Shown piece by piece: positions 1 through 5,078 of a stretch of DNA of 7,473 nucleotides. Every line of letters starts with the position of its first letter. Position 1 is the stretch's first letter. Made by a program: the position numbers and the translations under genes. The stretch comes from G039029935 sp039029935 (GTDB taxonomy: Bacteria; Chloroflexota; Anaerolineae; Caldilineales; Caldilineaceae). The stretch covers positions 1 through 7,473 of the forward strand of contig JBCCFC010000672.1 in assembly GCA_039029935.1 (NCBI GenBank), given 5' to 3'. The notes under the pieces are model-generated. The model saw only the letters and a list, made by a program, of their open reading frames with translations, did no database searches and was not told the origin of the DNA.

Positions 1-62
1 CGCTGGGGTATCTGCCTTTCTTTTATGATTGGCTGATTAAGCCTTGCAATCTTGATACTCAT
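1..62 (-). CDS. Start of an unrecognised protein, cut by the window edge
   Basis: Reading leftward from an ATG at 62-60, about 20 codons stay open to the window edge; the peptide begins MSIKIARLNQPIIKERQIP. The support for a real start is the context: AGGGGA lies 5 nt before the ATG on the minus strand, a good Shine-Dalgarno, and a sigma70-like minus-strand promoter lies further upstream at 108-136. The gene would be divergent from the regulator at 423, a common arrangement for a regulator and its target. The visible residues are basic and hydrophilic with no signal peptide or membrane segment. I do not recognise the family, and 20 codons are too few to assign a function. It could be a chance open stretch, but the Shine-Dalgarno and promoter make a gene somewhat more likely. 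Confidence 0.45.
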   Translation of the reverse strand, partial: MSIKIARLNQPIIKERQIPQ

Positions 63-86
63 ATCATTCCCCTATCATAACAAATT

Positions 87-104
87 TTTTAGCCTTAGCT
101 AAAA
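87..104. promoter_or_regulatory. Palindrome beside the minus-strand promoter
   Basis: TTTTAGC-CTTA-GCTAAAA is a perfect inverted repeat with 7-bp arms and a 4-nt centre. It sits just downstream of the predicted minus-strand -10 box (108-113), around the expected transcription start, where a repressor operator would be placed. The left arm's TTTAGCCT recurs as a direct copy at 110-117, touching the -10 box. Operator function is inferred from position; it could also form a small RNA hairpin at the 5' end of the leftward transcript. Confidence 0.35.
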
Positions 105-107
105 TTA

Positions 108-136
108 AGTTTAGCCTGCATGGATAAATTTGTCAA
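108..136 (-). promoter_or_regulatory. Sigma70-like promoter, leftward
   Basis: On the minus strand a perfect -35 box TTGACA (136-131) is followed after 17 bp by TAAACT (113-108), which matches four of six bases of TATAAT. Transcription would start near 101, giving a leader of about 40 nt before the ATG at 62. It is back to back with the plus-strand promoter at 170-198, and both -35 boxes continue as TTGACAAAT. Confidence 0.45.
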
Positions 137-169
137 GAGGGTAAATTGGAGAAATTTTGATTTTGGGTA

Positions 170-198
170 TTGACAAATAGATAAAATTTAGATAGACT
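170..198 (+). promoter_or_regulatory. Sigma70-like promoter, rightward
   Basis: A perfect TTGACA (170-175) is followed after 17 bp by TAGACT (193-198), four of six bases of the -10 consensus. The start would be near 205, inside the palindrome at 197-226, so a protein bound there would block initiation. The leader to the ATG at 423 would be about 218 nt. Two other -10-like boxes exist downstream, CATAAT at 275-280 and TATAAT at 394-399, but neither has a good -35 box at the right distance. Confidence 0.45.
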
Positions 199-263
199 TC
201 TATTTAGAATTTCATCTAAATAGAAGATTACCTAAATAGAAATCTATCTAAATAGAGTATATA
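197..263. repeat. Operator-like array: 11-bp palindrome plus three 16-bp direct repeats
   Basis: CTAAATAGA occurs three times in the same orientation starting at 216, 232 and 248, an exact 16-bp step; the first two copies extend to CTAAATAGAA. A reversed copy precedes them, so 197-207 (CTTCTATTTAG) and 216-226 (CTAAATAGAAG) form perfect 11-bp arms with an 8-nt centre. The left arm overlaps the plus-strand -10 box. Regular phased short repeats of this kind usually bind a protein cooperatively. The neighbouring ArsR-type regulator at 423 is the obvious candidate (autoregulation), but this is inference. An activator is also possible, since the third copy lies at the -35 distance from CATAAT at 275-280. 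Confidence 0.55.
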
Positions 264-302
264 CGGCGCGATGGCATAATGTGAACTTATAGATTGAGCC
301 GA

Positions 303-418
303 ACCTTCGGGAGATGCATATCAAGTTTTGCTGGTACACAGATTTTGTGCGCACCTCTCGAAGGTCCTCATCGCAAACTACGCCCTCACGCAGTATAATT
401 GACAGGTTAGGAGGACCT
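303..418 (+). promoter_or_regulatory. Possible two-state RNA leader that can hide the Shine-Dalgarno
   Basis: Two helices compete. Helix 1 pairs 303-317 (ACCTTCGGGAGATGC) with 351-365 (GCACCTCTCGAAGGT): 15 positions with one G-U pair and one A-C mismatch. Helix 2 pairs 362-369 (AGGTCCTC) with 411-418 (GAGGACCT), 8 perfect pairs that cover part of the strong Shine-Dalgarno AGGAGG (409-414), 8 nt before the ATG at 423. Bases 362-365 belong to both helices, so they exclude each other: helix 1 would free the ribosome site and helix 2 would hide it. This is the logic of a translational switch, but I recognise no known riboswitch class, and no ligand or protein partner can be named. It requires transcription from upstream of 303. 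Confidence 0.4.
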
Positions 419-422
419 CATC

Positions 423-1034
423 ATGATAACAAGTGAGCAAGCGGTGGATGAACAATCACAGGCATTGATGAAATTTTTTCGGGCGGCGGGTCAACCAGAA
501 CGGCTCAAAATTTTGGGGGTGCTAGCCAACGGTGCGCAAACCGTCCCACAGTTGGCCGATGTGTTACAGCTACAGGGTGCGGATGTAGCCCATCATATCG
601 ACAAGCTAGAGCAGGCTGGGTTAGTCAAGCAGCAGGCGCAGGGATTTGGCTATAGCGATGCCTATGAGTTGGAAGTTTCGACTTTGGCGCAGCTACAATA
701 TGCAGTGGAGCCGACAAGTATTGATCCAAATGAAATTGCAGTCGTTCCCCAAGGGGATGACATGGTTGTGTTGAAACCCAAAACACGGGCTGAACTTGTG
801 CTGGAGGCGTACACAAAGGGCAAGCGACTGAAGCAGATTCCCACCAACCCTGATGACCGTGAAATTATTCTCCAATGGCTGGCAGAGTCGTTTGAAGTCG
901 GCAAGCAGTATTCAGAATCGAACGTGAATTATATTTTGTCGCGCCACTATCACAAACAGGAAATGTTGCGACGATACTTGGTCGATAGACGATATCTGAA
1001 ACGGACAAAGCAAATTTATTGGCGACCTACATGA
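423..1034 (+). CDS. ArsR-family HTH regulator with C-terminal DUF2087 domain
   Basis: A 203-aa cytoplasmic DNA-binding protein. Residues about 14-80 form an ArsR/winged-helix domain: the helix LMKFFRAAGQPERLKIL, then QLADVLQL and the recognition helix near 52-64 (DVAHHIDKLEQAGLV). The ELCVCDL metal-binding signature of classical ArsR/SmtB sensors is absent, and there is no cysteine in the protein, so metal sensing through thiols is unlikely. Residues about 120-202 match the DUF2087 pattern: an REIILQWLAESFE helix, basic LRRYLVDRRYLKR and a terminal IYWRP. The start is firm, with AGGAGG 8 nt before ATG. It lies behind a phased repeat array and a structured leader, suggesting tight control and possibly autoregulation. 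A paralog of identical length lies at 2855-3466. It probably controls the hydrolase gene at 1253 and perhaps the divergent gene at the left edge; its inducer is unknown. Confidence 0.9.
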   Translation: MITSEQAVDEQSQALMKFFRAAGQPERLKILGVLANGAQTVPQLADVLQLQGADVAHHIDKLEQAGLVKQQAQGFGYSDAYELEVSTLAQLQYAVEPTSIDPNEIAVVPQGDDMVVLKPKTRAELVLEAYTKGKRLKQIPTNPDDREIILQWLAESFEVGKQYSESNVNYILSRHYHKQEMLRRYLVDRRYLKRTKQIYWRPT

Positions 1035-1044
1035 TAAGAAAAAG

Positions 1045-1154
1045 TGCCCACCGAATGAATTCGGTGTCTGTTATGGCAAGTACGCTGAAGCGCACTACTC
1101 GTGTAGCCTGGCTTTAGCAGGCTTCGCTTATCAGCATGGGATTGAAATCCCATG
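1045..1154 (+). other. Hairpin cluster: possible structured RNA or palindromic repeat element
   Basis: Three structures follow the stop codon of the first regulator. First, CACCGAA-TGAA-TTCGGTG (1049-1066), flanked by pairing TGCC/GGCA (1045-1048 with 1075-1078). Second, a stem pairing 1084-1092 (GCTGAAGCG) with 1125-1135, broken only by a 2-nt bulge at 1129-1130, enclosing AGCCTG/CAGGCT (1105-1110 with 1118-1123). Third, CATGGGAT-TGAA-ATCCCATG (1135-1154), whose first base is shared with the second stem. Two of the hairpins carry the same TGAA loop. The first might act as a terminator but lacks a clean T-run (TCTGTTAT follows). It could be a leader RNA for the next gene, a small RNA, or a REP/MITE-like mobile palindrome; I recognise none of these specifically. 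Confidence 0.35.
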
Positions 1155-1174
1155 TCGCTCTACTGCGTGTAATC

Positions 1175-1234
1175 CCCCGTGCGGGTCTGACCGAAATGGG
1201 TATGTTATTTAATCTTCATTCCTAAGTAGCTAAA
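1175..1234 (+). repeat. 60-bp duplicated leader segment, copy A
   Basis: This segment aligns without gaps to 2782-2841, with 48 of 60 bases identical by hand count. The best-kept part is CCCCGTGCGGGTC, three variable bases, then CCGAAATGGG; a second conserved block is CATTCCTA. Copy A ends shortly before the Shine-Dalgarno of the hydrolase at 1253. It may be a shared control element, the trace of a local duplication, or a member of a dispersed repeat family. Confidence 0.6.
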
Positions 1235-1252
1235 AATCAGGAGGAGTGTATC

Positions 1253-2749
1253 ATGAGCAATAAGGGACAACTCCCACGTAGCACACCAGAATCTCAGGGC
1301 GTCTCGTCAACTGGCATACTTGCCTTTGTCAACGCCGCCAAGCAAAACTTACATCTCCATAGTTTTATGCTTCTCCGTCATGGGCATGTGATAGCGGAAG
1401 CATGGGCAACACCTTATCGCCCAGAACACGTACAAGAGCTATTTTCCATGAGCAAGAGCTTTGTTGGCACGGCCATTGGGCTGGCGGTTGCAGACGGGCT
1501 GCTGACGGTCGATACACCCGTGATTTCATTCTTTCCAGATGATGTACCAGCGACGATAAGCAAAAACCTTGCCGCCATGCAAGTGCATCACCTGCTCTCG
1601 TTGGTGACAGGACACAGCAATGACACGTTGGAGGCATTGTTTGACAGCACCGATGGCAATTGGGTCAAAGCCTTTCTCGCCGAGCCAGTGGACCATGCAC
1701 CTGGTGCGCATTTTGGTTATAACAGTGGTGCATCCTACATGCTGTCGGCCATTGTTCATCAGGTTACAAAGATGACGACGCTCGACTATTTGCAGAGACG
1801 ACTGTTTGATACGTTGGGCGCAGGGCCAGGTTCGTGGACATCATGTCCAAGGGGAATTCATGTCGGGGGGTGGGAATTAAGCCTCACAACGGAAGATGTG
1901 GCGCGCTTTGGACAGTTCTATTTACAAAAGGGGATGTGGCAAGCGCAGCAACTACTCCCAGAGGCGTGGATAATGGAGGCGACCAGCCGTCAAGTAGCGT
2001 CTAAAAGCTTCAACAATGATATCGACTGGGAACAGGGATATGGCTACCAGTTTTGGTGCTCTCGTCACAACGGCTATCATGCCAGTGGTGCCTTTGGTCA
2101 ATTCTGCCTCGTGTTGCCGGATCAGGATGTTGTCTTTGTCGTTACAAGTGGACATAAAGACGGCCAGATGATTTTGGATCATGTTTGGACCTATTTGCTG
2201 TCCGCCATGCATGAAAATGCACTTTCTGAAGACAGAGCAACACAGACTATATCAACACAAAATATGCTGGCAGAAGCACTTGGATCGCTTGCCATCTCCA
2301 AACCAGAAGGCAGACCATCCTCCCCCATTATGAGTAGCGTTTCAGGAAAAAACTATCACTTTGACCGCACTATGCAGGAGCCGTTGGGAGGTGAACCACT
2401 TGTGGACACGATGGTTTGGCATTTTGGCAAACAAGCAGGAACAGTGACCATCCAAGATGCGCGTGGTCAGCAGCAGGTTACATTTGGCTATTATGACTGG
2501 CATGAGGGGTTGACGACACTACATCAAGACGCAGCACAGCCCATCGCCGCCATCGGTGCATGGATTGCTGAAGATACATTTCAGGTAAACGTGTGTTTTG
2601 TGGAAACGCCTTTTTGCCGTACCCTTACCTGCCAGTTTGACGATGCAACAATACACTATGATTTGAGTATGAATATCGGCTTTGGCCCAACCGAACGGGT
2701 ACAGTTTGTTGGTAGGCATACGCGCCAAGATGTTACAGCCAAGGAATGA
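1253..2749 (+). CDS. Serine hydrolase of the beta-lactamase (S12/class C-like) family
   Basis: A 498-aa protein whose first 300 residues follow the penicillin-binding-protein/class C beta-lactamase fold. The nucleophile motif S-x-x-K is S65-M-S-K68 in FSMSKSFVGTAIGLAV; the second motif is Y156-N-S in FGYNSGASYML; GAFGQ near 279-283 stands where the third (KTG/HxG) motif lies. Such proteins include esterases, D-aminopeptidases and 6-aminohexanoate-dimer hydrolases, so antibiotic resistance should not be assumed. Residues about 300-498 form an extra C-terminal region rich in beta-strand patterns, of unknown role. There is no signal peptide or membrane segment, so it is probably cytoplasmic. The start is firm: AGGAGG 8 nt before ATG, the same arrangement as the regulator at 423, which is its likely controller. 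The substrate is unknown. Confidence 0.88.
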   Translation: MSNKGQLPRSTPESQGVSSTGILAFVNAAKQNLHLHSFMLLRHGHVIAEAWATPYRPEHVQELFSMSKSFVGTAIGLAVADGLLTVDTPVISFFPDDVPATISKNLAAMQVHHLLSLVTGHSNDTLEALFDSTDGNWVKAFLAEPVDHAPGAHFGYNSGASYMLSAIVHQVTKMTTLDYLQRRLFDTLGAGPGSWTSCPRGIHVGGWELSLTTEDVARFGQFYLQKGMWQAQQLLPEAWIMEATSRQVASKSFNNDIDWEQGYGYQFWCSRHNGYHASGAFGQFCLVLPDQDVVFVVTSGHKDGQMILDHVWTYLLSAMHENALSEDRATQTISTQNMLAEALGSLAISKPEGRPSSPIMSSVSGKNYHFDRTMQEPLGGEPLVDTMVWHFGKQAGTVTIQDARGQQQVTFGYYDWHEGLTTLHQDAAQPIAAIGAWIAEDTFQVNVCFVETPFCRTLTCQFDDATIHYDLSMNIGFGPTERVQFVGRHTRQDVTAKE

Positions 2750-2781
2750 CAATGATTTAACTTGCGCGTTCAGTCAGCACG

Positions 2782-2841
2782 CCCCGTGCGGGTCCATCCG
2801 AAATGGGCAAGTTATGAAATCGACATTCCTAAAGAGCTAGA
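2782..2841 (+). repeat. 60-bp duplicated leader segment, copy B
   Basis: This is the partner of copy A at 1175-1234 (48 of 60 identical, no gaps), placed just before the Shine-Dalgarno AGGA (2843-2846) of the second regulator. Here the conserved CCCCGTGC is preceded so that GCACG-CCC-CGTGC (2777-2789) forms a 5-bp hairpin that copy A lacks. The two copies precede different kinds of gene, one a hydrolase and one a regulator, so the segment is not simply part of a duplicated gene. Confidence 0.6.
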
Positions 2842-2854
2842 TAGGATAAGAATT

Positions 2855-3466
2855 ATGACAAAAATAAATGAACAAACACAAGATGAATCCGCGGATCAAT
2901 TCAACCAACTCCTACAATTCTTTAAGGCGTTGGGCAACGAAACACGCCTGCGCATTGTGGGGTTGTTGGCAAGCCAAGAGCGCAGTGTCGGTGAGTTGGC
3001 TGAATTGCTCGAACTGACCGAACCCACCGTCTCGCATCACCTCTCAATGATGAAGTCTCTGGGGTTGGTGACAATGCAGGCGGAGGGGACAGTCCGTATT
3101 TACTCGCTTGACACGACCTTCCTCCACAGCATGAGCAAGGACATCTTTTCACAGGGTAACTTAGCATCGCTGGTGAGCAAAGATGTCGAGGAGACGTGGG
3201 AGGAGAAAACGCTACGGAGCATTCTCGACGGTGACACCATCCGTGCCATCCCTTCGCGCGAAAAGAAAAAGCTGGTGTTGCTGCGCTGGCTTGTGGAAAA
3301 GTTTGAGTTTGGTGTGCAGTATCATGAACTCGAGCTAAACGAACTGTTGAAGAAATATCACAGCGATTGTGCGGCGTTGCGCCGCCATTTGGTTGAGTAT
3401 GGGTTTATGAAGCGTGAACGGAATGTTTATTGGAGAGTGGAAGAAGTTGAAGAGTTGAAAAGTTGA
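2855..3466 (+). CDS. ArsR-family HTH regulator with C-terminal DUF2087 domain, second paralog
   Basis: A 203-aa regulator, the same length and architecture as the one at 423. Residues about 16-85 form the ArsR winged helix, including LLQFFKALGNETRLRIVGLL and the recognition helix near 56-67 (TVSHHLSMMKSLGLV); this copy is closer to the ArsR consensus than the first. The helix holding the metal site in classical ArsR proteins reads ELAELLEL with no cysteine, so it is not a typical metal sensor. Residues about 118-195 are DUF2087 (LVLLRWLVEKFEFG, basic LRRHLVEYGFMKR, NVYWRV). I chose the ATG at 2855, with AGGA 8 nt upstream; a TTG at 2762 would add 31 residues that come from the duplicated leader repeat and has no Shine-Dalgarno. 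The last residues (VEELKS) come from an 8-bp tandem repeat. It likely regulates the hydrolase at 3509. Confidence 0.9.
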   Translation: MTKINEQTQDESADQFNQLLQFFKALGNETRLRIVGLLASQERSVGELAELLELTEPTVSHHLSMMKSLGLVTMQAEGTVRIYSLDTTFLHSMSKDIFSQGNLASLVSKDVEETWEEKTLRSILDGDTIRAIPSREKKKLVLLRWLVEKFEFGVQYHELELNELLKKYHSDCAALRRHLVEYGFMKRERNVYWRVEEVEELKS

Positions 3467-3477
3467 AGGGTTGAAGA
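3446..3477 (+). repeat. 8-bp tandem repeat (GTTGAANN x4) across the stop codon
   Basis: GTTGAA starts at 3446, 3454, 3462 and 3470, an exact 8-bp step; units are GTTGAAGA, GTTGAAAA, GTTGAAGG and GTTGAAGA. A shifted variant, GTGGAAGA, precedes it at 3437. Because 8 is not a multiple of 3, the array offers all three frames in turn, and each frame meets a TGA within three units. The second regulator's last codons and its TGA (3464-3466) come from it. Confidence 0.8.
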
Positions 3478-3508
3478 TGTAATTCAAACTTTCTGAGGAA
3501 AAATTAAG

Positions 3509-4705
3509 ATGAAACCTTTTACAAAACATAAATTACTAACATCCATCCTCCGGAAAACCTATGAACGCGAAGTAACCATTCAGACCCCTGAGCCTGTCGA
3601 AGGGGGGCGGCTTCGACAGGCACAACCGACAGGGGGGGCTGAACAATTACAAAGCGAAGAACTTCCGGCTGTTTCGGCTGTGGTTGTACGTGGTGGCGAG
3701 GTGATTTGGCAGGAAAGTTATGGCTATGCGGATTTGGAGACCAAGCGCAAGGCAGATGCCGATACACTCTATCACGTGGGGTCTGTGACCAAAATTTTCA
3801 CGGCGACCATGCTGATGCAACTGTACGAGCGGGGTCAACTGGCATTGAATGACACCGTAGACCGCTATCTGCCAGAACTCACAGCCTATCCACCAATGAC
3901 GCTCCAGCAGCTTGTGTCGCATACATCAGGGTTGCCCATGATGCCACCATTGCCGGAACTTGTCAGCATCATGCAGGAATTCCCCCCCGTGGTGGAGAAT
4001 TTGCGTAAGATACAGTTCCCCTTGATTGACGAGATTGTTGATAGCCTGTCAGAGGTGGCGTTGCTCACTTCGCTAGGGGCACAGGTAGTGTATTCCAATC
4101 TGGGTATTGCGCTGTTGGCTCATGCGATGGAGCGTCTCACAGGGCAGGCGTACACAGCCTACATCCACGATGAAATCTTCGCACCATTAGGTATGACGAA
4201 GAGCGGTTTCTGGCCGGAAATTGGCAATGCCGCCACGATTGCCACCTGTTATCTACCCTTTGAAGAGCCTCTGATCGCTGCCCCTGCCGAGATGAAAGAT
4301 ATTGGTGGGTTTACACCCGTAGGTGGATTGTGTTCATCCATTAATGATATGGCTCGTTTTTTGGTGGCGTTGACCAGTGCGACAGACACCACTTTGCTCT
4401 CACCACAATCAAAGCAGACAATGGTCACGATGGTTGCACCAGTGGAGCAGTCTCAATCTCATTATACAGGTCAACCTGTCTCGGATGCGTTGGGTGTAGG
4501 GATTGCGACTGGCTGGTTTTTGGCTGAGATTGATGGGCATCGGCTGGCAGAGCATGGTGGCGCGGACCCTAGTACGGCGGCATATGTTGGATGGATTCCA
4601 GAGTTAGAATTGGCGGCGTTTATGGGGACAAATATTGGTAAAAATCCGGTGGTTGTGGGCAAAACGTTCTCTGAGTTGCTTGAGACTGTGATTAATTCAC
4701 AGTGA
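3509..4705 (+). CDS. Serine hydrolase of the beta-lactamase (S12) family with a repeat in its N-terminus
   Basis: A 398-aa protein with all three motifs of the serine beta-lactamase/DD-peptidase-like fold: S92-V-T-K95 in HVGSVTKIFTATML, Y195-S-N197 in VVYSNLGIALLAHAME, and H349-G-G351 in LAEHGGADPSTAAYVGW. QLVSHTSGLP near 134-143 is also typical. The domain starts near residue 53, so the first 50 residues lie outside the fold. They have no signal peptide, and residues about 26-43 are encoded by a palindromic repeat. Catalysis is probably esterase or peptidase-like; the substrate is unknown. The start is ATG with GAGGA about 9 nt upstream. It is only distantly similar to the 498-aa hydrolase at 1253, so the two regulator/hydrolase pairs are not a simple duplication. 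It follows the regulator at 2855 by 42 bp and is probably co-transcribed with it. Confidence 0.88.
   Translation: MKPFTKHKLLTSILRKTYEREVTIQTPEPVEGGRLRQAQPTGGAEQLQSEELPAVSAVVVRGGEVIWQESYGYADLETKRKADADTLYHVGSVTKIFTATMLMQLYERGQLALNDTVDRYLPELTAYPPMTLQQLVSHTSGLPMMPPLPELVSIMQEFPPVVENLRKIQFPLIDEIVDSLSEVALLTSLGAQVVYSNLGIALLAHAMERLTGQAYTAYIHDEIFAPLGMTKSGFWPEIGNAATIATCYLPFEEPLIAAPAEMKDIGGFTPVGGLCSSINDMARFLVALTSATDTTLLSPQSKQTMVTMVAPVEQSQSHYTGQPVSDALGVGIATGWFLAEIDGHRLAEHGGADPSTAAYVGWIPELELAAFMGTNIGKNPVVVGKTFSELLETVINSQ
3587..3638. repeat. Palindromic repeat inserted in frame in the hydrolase N-terminus
   Basis: GCCTGTCGAAG (3592-3602) and CTTCGACAGGC (3611-3621) form perfect 11-bp arms around an 8-nt centre (GGGGGCGG). 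It is read through as low-complexity residues (PEPVEGGRLRQAQPTGG). From memory, elements with GCCTGTCGAAG arms are scattered in several bacterial genomes, often in gene ends and spacers; I could not verify copy number here. Outer limits are estimates from where normal coding seems to resume. Confidence 0.6.
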
Positions 4706-4710
4706 TTACA

Positions 4711-5068
4711 CAACTCACCGATCCCGCAACAACCGTGTATACCCCACGCCAACGCCAACACAATCACGCCATAGACGACATTAATGGATTGACACGGAAG
4801 ATGGCAACACCGACGCCATTGGCACTGCCCGCTACCAGCCCGACAACAATACCAAGCAGGATGGCAATGGCGGCTCCGCTGGGTGATTGGTTGGCGGCGA
4901 CATAGGCCAATCCTGTGGCAATCATAGTCACGGACAGGTCGATGCCGCCTGTGAGCATGAGAGTGGTCTGCGCACCTGCAAGAATGCCGACAACGCGTTA
5001 AGTAGCCCGATGCCCACAACAATGGCAATGGCGATAATCACCACAATGCCAAATGACTGTTCATCCAT
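4711..5068 (-). pseudogene. Decayed N-terminal half of a ribose-type ABC permease
   Basis: Read on the minus strand, the pieces match a BPD_transp_2 (RbsC-like) sugar permease but in broken frames. MDEQSFGIVVIIAIAIVVG (5068 down) is a first membrane helix. The frame must then shift near 4990 to give GILAGAQTTLMLTGGIDLSV, the family signature, followed by helices ending AIFRVNPLMSSMA at a TGA (4766-4764). Another frame briefly gives VIVLALAW, and the original frame resumes with VYTVVAGSV near 4740. A linker of roughly 20 residues usually found before GILA seems missing, and the whole C-terminal half is absent. No Shine-Dalgarno is seen. It lies directly behind the P-loop gene and was probably part of a sugar transport operon. 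It fills the 373-bp gap between the convergent genes; no intact gene lies there. Confidence 0.75.
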
Positions 5069-5078
5069 AAAATCGTGA

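Noticed and set aside
1135..1154. CRISPR-like repeat end (GGGATTGAAATCCC)
   Set aside because: It occurs once only, with no regularly spaced second copy; it is simply the TGAA-loop hairpin.
1045..1180. Integron attC site or group II intron end
   Set aside because: No GTTRRRY/RYYYAAC core pair is placed as in attC, no integrase is present, and no recognisable domain V/VI or reverse transcriptase is seen.
2762..2854. 31-residue N-terminal extension of the second regulator from a TTG at 2762
   Set aside because: There is no Shine-Dalgarno, most of it is encoded by the duplicated leader segment, and the ATG at 2855 has AGGA at 8 nt and gives the same 203-aa length as the paralog.
4686..4702. 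CRP-like site or terminator (CTGTGA-TTAAT-TCACAG)
   Set aside because: The spacer is 5 rather than 6 bp, it spans a stop codon between convergent genes where no promoter is seen, and no T-run follows it on either strand.
1253..4705. Antibiotic resistance beta-lactamases
   Set aside because: Both proteins have the S-x-x-K fold motifs but lack a signal peptide and sit in families dominated by esterases and peptidases, so a resistance label is not supported.
4471..5028. 185-codon minus-strand open frame rich in Cys and His
   Set aside because: It is an out-of-frame reading of the second hydrolase gene and the permease remnant; composition is unlike a real protein and there is no ribosome site.
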